Made by a program: the position numbers and the translations under genes
DNA from: Rubrobacter tropicus
GTDB lineage: Bacteria; Actinomycetota; Rubrobacteria; Rubrobacterales; Rubrobacteraceae
Assembly (NCBI RefSeq): GCF_011492945.1
Contig: NZ_CP045119.1
Coordinates: 1,550,001-1,614,000, forward strand
DNA length: 64,000 nt
Direction of reading: 5' to 3'
Shown here: piece after piece, positions 24,832-35,527 of the stretch
Layout of the letters: every line of letters starts with the position of its first letter
Numbering within the stretch: position 1 is the stretch's first letter
The notes under the pieces: generated by a model
Seen by the model: only the letters and a program-made list of their open reading frames with translations
Databases searched by the model: none
What the model was told of the DNA's origin: nothing

Positions 24832-25167
24832 ATGATAGTGCGGGAAAGAGCGACGTTGCATAGCATGACGGTACCCACCGCCTCCACCGCGGAGACCAAG
24901 CCGGGGATAAAGATAGAGCGCCGCATCACGCAGGAGCCGCCGTACAAGGTCATCCTGCACAACGACGACTTCACCCCGATGGAGCACGTGGTCGCGACCC
25001 TCAGAAAAGTCATCCCCCGCATGTCCACCCGCCAGGCCGTCTCCATAATGCTAGAAGCCCACACCAACGGCAAGGCCGTCGCCACCAAGTGCCACAAAGA
25101 GCTCGCCGAGCTCTACATGGAGAGCCTCAACAACGAGGGCCTCATCTCCACCATAGAGCCGGACTGA
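24832..25167 (+). CDS. clpS: ATP-dependent Clp protease adaptor ClpS
   Basis: 111 residues from ATG 24832; ATG 24865 is an alternative. The ClpS core is clear: PPYKVILHNDDFTPMEHVV (the Asn-Asp-Asp that hold the N-degron amino group), the hydrophobic helix, HTNGKAV and the closing strand. ClpS delivers N-end-rule substrates to ClpA/ClpC-ClpP. The N-terminal 30 residues are poorly conserved. Confidence 0.93.
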   Translation: MIVRERATLHSMTVPTASTAETKPGIKIERRITQEPPYKVILHNDDFTPMEHVVATLRKVIPRMSTRQAVSIMLEAHTNGKAVATKCHKELAELYMESLNNEGLISTIEPD

Positions 25168-25169
25168 TC

Positions 25170-25192
25170 TAGCCGGTCAGCCAGTCAGCAAG
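25170..25192. repeat. Short intergenic repeat (locus 10)
   Basis: CTAGCCGGTCAGCCAGTCAGC directly follows the clpS stop; only one arm of the family is present. Confidence 0.4.
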
Positions 25193-25295
25193 GATTCGCG
25201 TGGTCCAACATCGTGCGTCCGGTCGCCGGTTTGGCGGGGTATCGGATGATTCGGCAGCGACTTCACACTAACGGTCAGTTACCGCTAATGGGCGC

Positions 25296-27330
<2,035 letters not shown>

Positions 27331-27437
27331 AGACTTCCTCTCCTGTACCGTCCTTTCCACGACCCTGATTGTATCCGTTTTCGGAGATGATGCCGGAGAG
27401 GCCTGCGCGGGTATACTGCCCGGGTTCCGACAAGGAG

Positions 27438-28775
27438 ATGGGGGAGAAGGCGTTGTCCCGGTGGTTCTCCACACCGCGTCTTATAGTCTACGGTTTCCTG
27501 GCGTTGATGGCGCTCGGGACCGCGCTACTCAAGCTGCCCGTCTCGACGCAGGCGGGGATCTCCTGGGCGAACGCGTTCTTTGTTTCGGTGAGTGCCGGCA
27601 GCGTTACGGGGCTCTCGACCGTTACCATACAGACCACCTTCACGACGTTCGGGCAGGTCGTGATGATGGTCCTGGTGCAGCTCGGGGGGTTGGGGATCAT
27701 GACGGTCACGACCATCGCCGCCTTGCTAGTGGGCCAGCGGGTCGGTTTCAGGAGCCTTCTCGCGGTGCGCGAGGAGATGGACAACGTGGACTCGCTGCGT
27801 AACACGCTCCGTCTTCTCGGCCAGATAGCCGCCATCACCTTCGCGGTTGAGATCGTCGGGGCGGTGGTGCTAGCCGCGGCGTTCTTCCGCCGCGGCATGG
27901 GCCTCGGCGAGAGCGCCTTTCAGGGGCTGTTTCACTCCATCATGGCCTTCTGCAACGCGGGGTTCACGATACTGCCGGGGGAAGGCCTCGTGCCCTACGC
28001 GGGGGACTGGCTCGTCGTCGGGACGCTCGTCGTCGTCATTACGCTCGGCGGGCTCGGGTTCCCGGTGCTGGTGAACCTCTACCGTTACACAGACGAAAGG
28101 AGGCTCTCGGTCCACGCGAAGCTGGTCTTGATCACCTCCGGCGTCCTCATCGTGGTTGGCGTCGCGAGCGTCGCCTTCATGGAGTGGACCAACCCGGCCA
28201 CCCTGGGGGGAGAGACCGTCAGCACGCAGGCGGCCATGTCCGTTTTCCAGGGCGTCACGCCCCGGACGGCCGGGTTCGCCACCGTCGACTATGCCGAGAT
28301 GCGCGACACCACGCTCTTCGTGCAGACGCTGCTCATGTTCATAGGGACCGCCCCGACTTCCACCGGCGGCGGGGTAAAGGTCACCACCGTGGCGCTCGTC
28401 TTCCTCATCGTCGCCTCACAGGTCCGGGGGCAGGACAAGATCACGCTCTTCTGGCGCGAGCTGCCGAGGACGCTGGTCGCGAAGGCGCTCGCCGTCCTCG
28501 CCCTCTCCACCGTGCTCATAGTCGTCGGGACGCTGACGATCATGATCTCGGACGGGCTCGAGCTCCTGCCCGCCCTGTTCGAGATCACCTCAGCCTTCGG
28601 CACCACGGGCCTCTCCCTGAACGTAACCCCGGACCTCTCCGGCTTCGGCAAGATGCTCGTCGCCGTCATCATGTTCCTCGGCCGCGTGGGCCCCATAACC
28701 TTCGTCATCGCCATGACCGCACGCCAGCGCCCCCCGAAGTACACCTACCCGCAAGAGGATATAGCCATCGGATAG
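27438..28775 (+). CDS. ktrB: Potassium uptake protein, TrkH/KtrB family
   Basis: 445 residues from ATG 27438; TTG 27453 has a better-spaced GGGGGAG and may be the real start. Four membrane-pore-membrane repeats are visible, each with a filter-like Gly: VTGLSTV, FCNAGF, TPRTAGF and GTTGLS. This is the KtrB/TrkH K+ (Na+-coupled) channel subunit. The partner KtrA/TrkA with RCK domains is not adjacent. A TATACT -10 lies about 25 bp upstream. Other cation transporters lie close by. Confidence 0.92.
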   Translation: MGEKALSRWFSTPRLIVYGFLALMALGTALLKLPVSTQAGISWANAFFVSVSAGSVTGLSTVTIQTTFTTFGQVVMMVLVQLGGLGIMTVTTIAALLVGQRVGFRSLLAVREEMDNVDSLRNTLRLLGQIAAITFAVEIVGAVVLAAAFFRRGMGLGESAFQGLFHSIMAFCNAGFTILPGEGLVPYAGDWLVVGTLVVVITLGGLGFPVLVNLYRYTDERRLSVHAKLVLITSGVLIVVGVASVAFMEWTNPATLGGETVSTQAAMSVFQGVTPRTAGFATVDYAEMRDTTLFVQTLLMFIGTAPTSTGGGVKVTTVALVFLIVASQVRGQDKITLFWRELPRTLVAKALAVLALSTVLIVVGTLTIMISDGLELLPALFEITSAFGTTGLSLNVTPDLSGFGKMLVAVIMFLGRVGPITFVIAMTARQRPPKYTYPQEDIAIG

Positions 28776-28798
28776 CGCTGGCGAAGCCAGCGCTATCC
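28770..28798. terminator. 13-bp hairpin at the ktrB stop
   Basis: GGATAGCGCTGGC-GAA-GCCAGCGCTATCC, a perfect stem that includes the ktrB stop codon. Confidence 0.75.
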
Positions 28799-29017
28799 GC
28801 ACGCTCCGGCTGTCGCCTCCGCTCGTCAGCGCGGCGCTGCGCGCCTTTCAGCACGCCCTCTTCGAGGGCTTTCAGCCCGTCATCTGTGGGCGTTACGCCT
28901 CTCGGCATGCGAACCGCCCCGCGCTGCCCGGTCGGGTCATGGGCGGTAAGAAGCTGACGAGCTGAAAGCGAGGGCCGCAAGGCCCTAAGCGTGCTGAAAG
29001 CCCGCGCAGCGGGCGTG
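28799..29017. repeat. Long composite intergenic repeat (locus 11)
   Basis: 219 bp between convergent transporter genes. Half-sites (CGTCAGC, TTTCAGCACGCC, GGCTTTCAGCCCG, then GCTGACGAGCTGAAAGCG, GTGCTGAAAGCCCG) alternate with perfect short hairpins: GCCCTC-TTC-GAGGGC, AGGGCC-GCAA-GGCCCT and GCCCGC-GCA-GCGGGC. The hairpins differ in sequence but keep pairing. No gene is present. Confidence 0.72.
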
Positions 29018-30295
29018 CTAGAAGTAGCGCAGGACGACGTAGACGGTGGCCAGGGCCAACGATGCCAGGGTGACGGGGATACCGTAGAGCATGAACTTTA
29101 CGAACGAGATCTTCTGCCCCGCGCGCTCGCTCATCCCGGCGACTACCACGTTGGCCGAGGCGCCTATGAGGGTCAGGTTGCCGCCGAAGTCCGCCCCGAG
29201 CGCGAGCGACCACCACAGGGGCCTGACCTCGGCCTCAGAGAGGCCTTCGGCTTCGGCCAGATCCTGTATTACCGGGATCATGGTCGCCGTGAAGGGTATG
29301 TTGTCGACGATGCCGGAAGCGAGGCCGCTGCCCAGGATGACCACGACGGCCGTCGTCGCCGAGGTTCCCGCGCCCACGCCGGTCAGCGCTTCGGCGATGC
29401 TGCCGACGAAGCCCGTGACCTCGAGCCCGCCGACGAGGATGAAGAGGCCGACGAAAAACAGGAGGGTGGGCCACTCCACGTCGCGCAGGATCTCCTCGAC
29501 GTTCACGCCGGAGTAGAGCATCAGGGCGGCGCCGCCGAAGAGGGCTATCGTCGCGGCTTCGAGGTGGAGGGCCCCGTGGAGGAAGAAGGCCAGGATGACG
29601 AGGCCGAGGATTATCAGGGAGCGGCGGAGCAGGACCCCGTCCCGGATGCTGCCGGCCGCGTCCATGTTGGCGATCACCTCCTCCGCGTTGTCGCTGCCCC
29701 TCAGGTCCTTGCGGAACATCAGGTAGAGGATGCCGAGTACGACGGGGAGCGAGATCAGGACTATCGGGGTCAGGTTTACGACGAAGTCCGCGAAGGTGAG
29801 GCCCGCGGCGCTCCCGATCAGGATGTTCGGCGGGTCCCCTATCAGGGTCGCCGCCCCCCCGATGTTGGACGCCATAACCTGCGTGAGCAGGAACGGCATG
29901 GGCGAGGTGTCCAACGCGTCCGCGATGAGGAACGTCACGGGCACCATGAGGATGACGGTCGTCACGTTGTCCAGAAACGCGGACAGGAAGGCGGTAACGA
30001 GGGCGAGAAGTATCAGGATGCGTCCGGGTTTCGCCCCGCCCCACTGGGCGCTCTTGATGGCGAGGTACTCGAAGACGCCGGTTCGCTCCAGGATCGCCAC
30101 GATCACCATCATCCCCGCGAGGAGCCCTATGGTGTTCCAGTCTATGAACTCGGTTGCGGCCTCCTCCTGGCTGACCACGCCGACCGCCACGAGCACCGCC
30201 GCGCCGAACAGGGCCAAAACCGTCCGGTGCGCCAACTCGAAGGCTATAAAGGCGAGCACGACCACGAAGAGGCCTACCGCAAAGACTTCCTGCAT
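29018..30295 (-). CDS. ArsB/NhaD-family ion transporter
   Basis: 425 residues with about 11-12 membrane segments. Typical family motifs are IDWNTIGLLAGMMVIVAILERTG, FLDNVTTVILMVPV, ASNIGGAATLIGDPPN and GSGLASGIVDNIPFTATM, followed by TLIGASANVVVAG. These two pseudo-repeats are shared by NhaD Na+/H+ antiporters and ArsB-like/SLC13-related carriers; the ion is not certain. A close paralogue lies at 30911-32185. No Shine-Dalgarno is seen, but TATTAT lies 10 nt before the ATG, suggesting a near-leaderless mRNA. Long open frames reading through upstream are artefacts of high GC. Confidence 0.9.
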   Translation of the reverse strand: MQEVFAVGLFVVVLAFIAFELAHRTVLALFGAAVLVAVGVVSQEEAATEFIDWNTIGLLAGMMVIVAILERTGVFEYLAIKSAQWGGAKPGRILILLALVTAFLSAFLDNVTTVILMVPVTFLIADALDTSPMPFLLTQVMASNIGGAATLIGDPPNILIGSAAGLTFADFVVNLTPIVLISLPVVLGILYLMFRKDLRGSDNAEEVIANMDAAGSIRDGVLLRRSLIILGLVILAFFLHGALHLEAATIALFGGAALMLYSGVNVEEILRDVEWPTLLFFVGLFILVGGLEVTGFVGSIAEALTGVGAGTSATTAVVVILGSGLASGIVDNIPFTATMIPVIQDLAEAEGLSEAEVRPLWWSLALGADFGGNLTLIGASANVVVAGMSERAGQKISFVKFMLYGIPVTLASLALATVYVVLRYF

Positions 30296-30352
30296 AGGAT
30301 AGAGGATAATACAATTCGAAAGAGGTTGTCCGCGACGCGCCGAGGAGAACGG

Positions 30353-30817
30353 GTGAGCCAGGGGCCCCGGAGGAACATAAGGGTACAGGACGTGATGCGG
30401 CCGGCCGTGAGCGTCACGCCGGAGACGACCGCGCGGGAGGTCCTGAAGATCCTGCGCGACAACAACGTCCCCGGCGTCCCGGTAGTAAACGAGGGCGGCA
30501 AACTCGAAGGCTTCGTCACCGACGGGCACCTGATGGAGTCGGCCCTTCCCCGCTACATGAAGATGATGGGCAACCTCTCCTTCGTGCCCGACGACGCGGA
30601 CGAGTGGGTCCACTACCTGACCGATGCGGCGGACAAGCCCGTCCGGGAGGTCATGACCACCGAGGTCTCCCAGGTCCCCCTCGGCCGGAGCGAGCTGGCC
30701 GTGGCCCACAAGATGGTGCACGATGGAGTGTCGAGCGTCGTCATAACCGACGGCGGCAAGGTAGTCGGCATCGTCAACCGCCTCGACCTCTACGCCGCGA
30801 TAGAAGGGATCGAATAG
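30353..30817 (+). CDS. CBS-domain pair protein
   Basis: 154 residues from GTG 30353, with GAGGAG before it. Two CBS motifs form a Bateman module: VQDVMRPAVSVTPETTARE with GFVTDGHLM, and VREVMTTEVSQVP with VGIVNRLDLYAAIEG. Such modules sense AMP, ATP or related ligands and often gate transporters or channels. It lies in the 57-bp-spaced centre of two paralogous NhaD/ArsB-type transporter genes, so regulation of these carriers is a reasonable inference. Confidence 0.88.
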   Translation: MSQGPRRNIRVQDVMRPAVSVTPETTAREVLKILRDNNVPGVPVVNEGGKLEGFVTDGHLMESALPRYMKMMGNLSFVPDDADEWVHYLTDAADKPVREVMTTEVSQVPLGRSELAVAHKMVHDGVSSVVITDGGKVVGIVNRLDLYAAIEGIE

Positions 30818-30910
30818 GGCGGACGGCTCCGGGCCGGGAGATTCGGCGCTTGCTAGTATGCCCGCGTGGGAGGAGAGAGGCATCACGGGTTGGCCTGGGG
30901 GGCGGGTTAG

Positions 30911-32185
30911 ATGATGCTCTTCGCCATCGCGGTCTTCGTCGTGGTGCTGTTCGTGTTCGCGACGGACATGGCGCACCGCACGCCGGCGGCCCTCGGGGGG
31001 GCGATACTGCTCGTCATCGCGGGCGCCATCGGCCAGGAGGAGGCGATCGAGGCCGTCCACTGGGAGACTTTGGGTTTGCTTGTCGGGATGATGATCCTGG
31101 TCGGCATCCTCAAGGAGTCGGGCGTCTTCGGGTACCTCGCCATCAAGAGCGCCCAGGCCGCAGGGGGGAGGCCCGGGCTCGTACTGATCTATCTGGCCGC
31201 CATCACGGCCCTCCTCTCGGCCTTCCTGGACAACGTCACGACCGTGCTCCTGATGTTCCCCGTCACGCTCGTCATCGCCCAAATACTCGAGGAAGACCCG
31301 ATCCCCTTCCTCATAGTGGAGGTGCTCGCCTCCAACATAGGGGGGACGGCGACGCTGGTTGGCGACCCGCCGAACATCATCATCGGCACGGTCGTCGAGG
31401 AGCTGACGTTCATGGACTTCATAGTGAACCTGGCGCCCCCGATACTCGTGATCCTGCTCGTCACCCTGGGCCTAGTGTGGCTGGTCCACGGCCGCAAGCT
31501 CCGCACCACCGAGGAGGACCGAAAGGGGATCATGGCGCTGGACGCCGCCGAGGAGATAGAGGACCGCCCGCTGCTCGTCCGGGCCGGACTCGTGTGCGTT
31601 GCGACGGTGATCGGGTTCTTCTTGCAGCAGGTGACGGGCCTCAACCCGGCCGTCGTGGCGCTCGCGGGGGCGGCGGTCGCCATGCTCGTCTGCGGCCCCG
31701 AGGTCGAGGAGGTCTTGCACGAGGTCGAGTGGCCGACGATCCTGTTCTTCGTCGGCCTGTTCGTGATGGTGGGAGCCCTCGAAGCCACGGGGTTCATCGA
31801 CGCGGTGGCCCACTCGCTGGCCTCGGCCTCCGGCTCCCTGGCCGGGACGGCCATGATCGTGATGTGGGGCAGCGGCTTCGCGTCGGGCGTGGTCGACAAC
31901 ATACCCTTCACGGCGACCATGATCCCCGTGATAGAAGGGCTCGCCGAATCCCGCGGCTACGACGCCGCCACGACCGAACCACTCTGGTGGTCGCTCTCTT
32001 TGGGCGCCTGCCTCGGAGGCAACTTCACCCTGATCGGGGCCTCGGCCAACCTCGTGGTCGCCGGCCTCGTCGCCCGCGAAGGCATGACGACCTTCACCTT
32101 TTTGCGCTTCCTGCTCTGGGGCTTCCCGCTCACCCTGGTGGCGCTCGCCATCTCCAGCGCCTACATACTCCTGTTTCAGATTTAG
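30911..32185 (+). CDS. ArsB/NhaD-family ion transporter, paralogue
   Basis: 424 residues, colinear with the protein of 29018-30295 and sharing all core motifs: VHWETLGLLVGMMILVGILKESG, FLDNVTTVLLMFPV, ASNIGGTATLVGDPPN, GSGFASGVVDNIPFTATM and TLIGASANLVVAG. The starts ATG 30911 and 30914 cannot be distinguished, and no good ribosome site is present. It follows the CBS gene by 93 bp on the same strand. Probably a Na+/H+ antiporter-like carrier, although ArsB-like oxyanion export cannot be excluded. Confidence 0.9.
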   Translation: MMLFAIAVFVVVLFVFATDMAHRTPAALGGAILLVIAGAIGQEEAIEAVHWETLGLLVGMMILVGILKESGVFGYLAIKSAQAAGGRPGLVLIYLAAITALLSAFLDNVTTVLLMFPVTLVIAQILEEDPIPFLIVEVLASNIGGTATLVGDPPNIIIGTVVEELTFMDFIVNLAPPILVILLVTLGLVWLVHGRKLRTTEEDRKGIMALDAAEEIEDRPLLVRAGLVCVATVIGFFLQQVTGLNPAVVALAGAAVAMLVCGPEVEEVLHEVEWPTILFFVGLFVMVGALEATGFIDAVAHSLASASGSLAGTAMIVMWGSGFASGVVDNIPFTATMIPVIEGLAESRGYDAATTEPLWWSLSLGACLGGNFTLIGASANLVVAGLVAREGMTTFTFLRFLLWGFPLTLVALAISSAYILLFQI

Positions 32186-32495
32186 CACGCCTCCTTCGGA
32201 GGCTTTCAGCCCGGCGCCTTTGGCGCCTCGTCAGCACGCTCCAGCTTCCGGCTTCCGCTTTCAGCACGCCCGCTTCGCGGGCTTTCAGCCAAGTCGTCTC
32301 GGAGCATCGCCCCTCTCGACACCCGAGCCGCCGCGCGTGGCGCCGCCCGGTAGCGCGTTGCGCGGCCGAAAGCTGACAAGCTGAGAGCGAGGGCCTTCAG
32401 GCCCGAAGCGCGCTGACAAGCGGAGCCCGAAGGGCGTAGCGTGCTGCGACGACCAAAGGGAGGAGCCGGGAGCGTGCGCGCCGCCTTCGGCGGCG
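32186..32495. repeat. Long composite intergenic repeat (locus 12)
   Basis: 310 bp between convergent genes without a coding frame. Built like locus 11: CACGCC-TCC-TTCGGAGG, GGCGCCTTTGGCGCC, TTTCAGCACGCCCGC-TTC-GCGGGCTTTCAGCC, then GCTGACAAGCTGAGAGCG, GGGCCTTCAGGCCC, and a last hairpin GCGCCGCC-TTCG-GCGGCGC next to the glycosyltransferase stop. Confidence 0.72.
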
Positions 32496-34043
32496 CTAGT
32501 CGAAGACCTCGACGATCTTCTCCGCCAGCGTGCCCCAGCTCAACGATTGGACGGTGTTGCGCCGTACGGTGTTTGAGTGGTCTCGCCGCTCTTCTTCGGG
32601 CCGGGAGAGAAAGTCCAGAAGGGCCGCCGACAGGTTTTTTTCGAAGTCCTTCACCGGCACCCTGAGGTCGAAGGGGAGACCCTGGCCCACAAACGCTCCC
32701 GCCTCCCGCAATCCCGAGTGGTCGGCCACGAACGGGACGACGCCGGCGGCGGCGAATTCGGCGGCCACGAGGCCGAAGGTTTCAGGAAAGATCGAAGGAA
32801 CCATCGCCACGTCGGCGGCCGGCAGTACCCTGGCGAGCTCCGCGTGCCCGAGCGGGCCCACGAACTCGACGGACTCCCCGAACCCGCCGGCTTCCCGCAG
32901 CAGGGCGCCGGAGTGATCGAAGTGCTCCAGCGGGTTCGCCGGGCCGCCCTCGAGCAGACGCCCGCGCTCTGCCAGGCGCCGGACGTTCTCCTCGTCCCCC
33001 TCGTCGAGCGCCCGGACCAGCGCCTGCAACACCTCGCGGAAGGTGCCGAAGCCTATGAGGAGGAGCCTGGCCCCGGTCTCTTCGTGTACGGGGGCGAAGG
33101 ACGAGATGAGGCTGTGGACGCCCTTTGAGTGGATAAGCTTGCCGAGGTAGACGATCACGGGCGCATCCGAGGTCAAGAGTGGCGCCAGCCGGTCCCCGGC
33201 GTCGGAGTCGTGGGCGCGGGCGTCGTAGGAACCCGCTATCTCTTTGAGGCCCCGGACCAGGTCTTCCGCGTCTTCCGAGCGGTCCAGGCGCTCTTCCAGC
33301 GCCCGCTGCTGGCCGGGTCCGCGTCCCCGCCCTCCGCCCAGGGACTCCAGGATGTCGAGGTCGAGGGCGTCCGGGCGGAAGAGGTCCGTGTCCACGCCGC
33401 CCGGCAGGGAGCGGGTCTTGCCGGCCAGGTGGGGGAAGTCCTCCGCTATGGTGCCGGCGCTGTGGGTCGAGAGGGCCAGGATCTCGACCGCCCCTTCGAG
33501 CCCTTCCCGCGTGAGGTCCATGTATTTCTCGCTCCTGCGCGAGACGTACTGCAGGCAGCTTCCGTGGACTACGCTCGCGTACGGAACACCCGAGCCGTCG
33601 AGCGCCTGGCGCGAGATCAGGGGACCGGGCACGGAATGGTTGGTGATCACCGCCCCCGCCCCCGAAGCCCGGAGCACGACCCCCACGGTCTCGGCGTTGC
33701 GCGCCAGGTAGTTCTCCAACTCCTCGTCCGTGAGGTCCAGAAAAGTCTTTACCCGCCACCCCGGGTAGTCGTCGTAGACGTAGACGGGGAGCAGGTCCCC
33801 GATGCGCGGGTTGTAGACGACGCACCGGCCCGGATACGGCGTCTCCTGCTCGCCAAGCTTTTCTATCCCATTCTCGTCGACGGCCGCGTGCGCGTTCACG
33901 AAATCGTGGGCGAGCGGGCCTTCGTCCTGGCAGAGAAGGTGGACCTCGTGACCAGCGCGCACCAGGGCGCGGCAGAGGTTCTGGACGTAGATGTTGCTCC
34001 CCGTTCCGGAGAGCATGTACCCGTGCGTCATAAGCAGCTTCAC
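32496..34043 (-). CDS. Glycosyltransferase family 4
   Basis: 515 residues from ATG 34043. GT-B fold: the N-terminal domain begins MKLLMTHGYMLSGTGSNIYVQNL (Gly-rich acceptor loop) and contains VVHGSCLQYVSRRSEKYM. The C-terminal domain has VIVYLGKLIHSKGVHSLI and PSIFPETFGLVAAEFAAAGV, the EX7E region that binds the nucleotide sugar. An insertion of about 60 residues (ESLGGGRGRGPGQQ and on) lies between the domains. It transfers a sugar to an unknown glycan or lipid. No biosynthesis cluster surrounds it. Confidence 0.9.
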   Translation of the reverse strand: MKLLMTHGYMLSGTGSNIYVQNLCRALVRAGHEVHLLCQDEGPLAHDFVNAHAAVDENGIEKLGEQETPYPGRCVVYNPRIGDLLPVYVYDDYPGWRVKTFLDLTDEELENYLARNAETVGVVLRASGAGAVITNHSVPGPLISRQALDGSGVPYASVVHGSCLQYVSRRSEKYMDLTREGLEGAVEILALSTHSAGTIAEDFPHLAGKTRSLPGGVDTDLFRPDALDLDILESLGGGRGRGPGQQRALEERLDRSEDAEDLVRGLKEIAGSYDARAHDSDAGDRLAPLLTSDAPVIVYLGKLIHSKGVHSLISSFAPVHEETGARLLLIGFGTFREVLQALVRALDEGDEENVRRLAERGRLLEGGPANPLEHFDHSGALLREAGGFGESVEFVGPLGHAELARVLPAADVAMVPSIFPETFGLVAAEFAAAGVVPFVADHSGLREAGAFVGQGLPFDLRVPVKDFEKNLSAALLDFLSRPEEERRDHSNTVRRNTVQSLSWGTLAEKIVEVFD

Positions 34044-34423
34044 GGCGGCCAGAATACCAGAGCCGCGCGAAAGAGCCCCGAAGCGCGCATGCTTCCGGGC
34101 TCCGGAGATTGCGTGCCACCGTCCGAGCGGGGTCGGAGACGGCTGCCATCAGGGACGCCGACAGGAAGAGGCCGGCCAGCGACTCTGCCCTTCCCCCGCG
34201 GCTCGTAAGGGCGGAGATGATCGCTTCGTTCTCTTCTTCGTCTCGGGTTCCTGAAACGTCTCAAGGATAGCCGCTGCGCATCCCCGCAACCTCCGCGTAA
34301 GTGGGAAAGTTTTTCCGGCCAATTCGGGATGGTCCGGGAGGGGAGGAAGTCTGGTGGGCCAAGCCGTTGGTTAGCCTGTAGTATTTTGGGGGCTGGTTGT
34401 TTGAGACGCGCTAGGAGGATCTG
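34044..34423. other. Intergenic region, no gene seen
   Basis: 380 bp without a supportable frame. A TATTTT -10-like hexamer close to 34382 lies about 35 bp upstream of the redoxin start. Confidence 0.4.
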
Positions 34424-35512
34424 GTGTTTACGAGACGCAAGCGGGACGTCGTTGCGCCTGAGGTTGGGGTCGAGGCCCCGGAGTTCAACCTCCCGAGCGC
34501 CCAGGGGGGACAGCTCAGGTTGAGCATGAGGACCGTGAGGGGGCCCGTCGTGGTCGCCTTCTACAGGCCCGGCAACGAGGAGGACGTCGAATACTTCCGG
34601 GCGTTGGCCGCGAAGGAGCAAGAGATCAACCTCGCCTCGGGTTCCGTCGTCGGCATCGGCGTCGCCGAGCCGTCCGCGGCCCGCGAGTTCGCCAGGGAAT
34701 GCGGCCTGAAGTCCTACCTCCTCTACGACTACGCCAGGGTGACGAGCTCCCAGTGGGGGCTTCTGGAGGGGGACAGGCGCCACGGGTACTCCTCGCGGCC
34801 GGCCGTCTTCATAGTCGGGCCTGACGGAAAGGTCGCCAACGCCTGGACGGGGGAGAGGCCGTCGGCCGAGGAACTTTTGGAGAAGGTCAGCGGCATCACG
34901 GGCCTGCCCAAGAAACCGGAGGAGGAGAAGCCCGCCGCGGAGGAGGCCGAAGCCGGGGGCGAGAAGCCCAAAAAGATGTCGGCCGAGGAGCGGGAGAAGA
35001 TCAAGGCCGAGCGCCGCGCCGCCCGCGAGGCGGGGAAATCCATCAAGACCGCCGAAACCTCGCCGGCGGCGCCCGGCACCGCGGCGGGTGGGGAGCAGCC
35101 CAAAAAGATGTCCAAGGAGGAGCGCGAGCGCATAAAGGCCGAACGCCGCGCCGCCAGGGAGTCGGGCAAGTCCCTGAAGACCGACGCCCCCGGAACGCCC
35201 GCCGAGACGCCCGCTGACGCGCCGAAAAAGATGAGCGCGGAGGAACGGGAGCGTATAAAGACGGAGCGCCGCGCCGCGCGGGAGGCCGGGAAATCCGTGA
35301 AGACCGGGGCCTCGGAGACGGCGACGCCGGCCGGGATCGACGGCGGGGAGAAGGCCCCCGCCGAAGCGTCGGCCGACGCGCCGAAAAAGATGTCCAAAGA
35401 GGAGCGGGAGCGGATCAAAGCCGAGCGCCGGGCGGCGCGGGAGGCGGGCCAATCCCTCAAGAAACCCTCGGGGGACGGGTCTCCCGGGGACGGGAGCGCG
35501 GAGAAGCCCTAG
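34424..35512 (+). CDS. Redoxin-domain protein with four charged C-terminal repeats
   Basis: 362 residues from GTG 34424, with AGGAGG before it. Residues 12-160 are a peroxiredoxin-like thioredoxin fold (APEFNLPSAQGG, VVVAFYRPGN, SRPAVFIVGPDGKV). The peroxidatic Cys expected at about residue 50 is absent (GNEEDVEY); the only Cys is at 93, so ordinary peroxidase chemistry is unlikely. Residues 181-346 hold four near-identical units of the type KKMSKEERERIKAERR plus AAREAGKS, starting at 181, 226, 266 and 319, separated by Pro/Ala/Thr-rich linkers. The units should form highly charged helices. The function of this architecture is unknown. The next gene, a coiled-coil protein, starts 15 bp downstream. 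Confidence 0.85.
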   Translation: MFTRRKRDVVAPEVGVEAPEFNLPSAQGGQLRLSMRTVRGPVVVAFYRPGNEEDVEYFRALAAKEQEINLASGSVVGIGVAEPSAAREFARECGLKSYLLYDYARVTSSQWGLLEGDRRHGYSSRPAVFIVGPDGKVANAWTGERPSAEELLEKVSGITGLPKKPEEEKPAAEEAEAGGEKPKKMSAEEREKIKAERRAAREAGKSIKTAETSPAAPGTAAGGEQPKKMSKEERERIKAERRAARESGKSLKTDAPGTPAETPADAPKKMSAEERERIKTERRAAREAGKSVKTGASETATPAGIDGGEKAPAEASADAPKKMSKEERERIKAERRAAREAGQSLKKPSGDGSPGDGSAEKP

Positions 35513-35527
35513 AGCCGGGGAGAGTAG

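Noticed and set aside
27331-27437. Molybdenum-cofactor riboswitch upstream of moaA
   Set aside because: The divergent intergenic region is only about 100 bp and shows no extended conserved stem structure.
28776-29017. Hairpin-rich intergenic region as a CRISPR array
   Set aside because: Half-sites are short and unevenly spaced, hairpins vary, and no cas genes are in the window.
28991-30817. A 608-codon plus-strand frame
   Set aside because: It is antisense to the first NhaD/ArsB gene over most of its length; only the end from GTG 30353 is a real CBS gene.
29018-31282. A 754-codon open frame on the minus strand covering both transporter regions
   Set aside because: Only the part from ATG 30295 has transporter character. 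The upstream part is antisense to the CBS and second transporter genes and is open only because of high GC.
35100-35460. Repeated DNA in the redoxin gene as a possible CRISPR or VNTR
   Set aside because: The repeats are in-frame protein repeats with irregular spacing (40-53 codons) and synonymous differences; no spacer-repeat structure.
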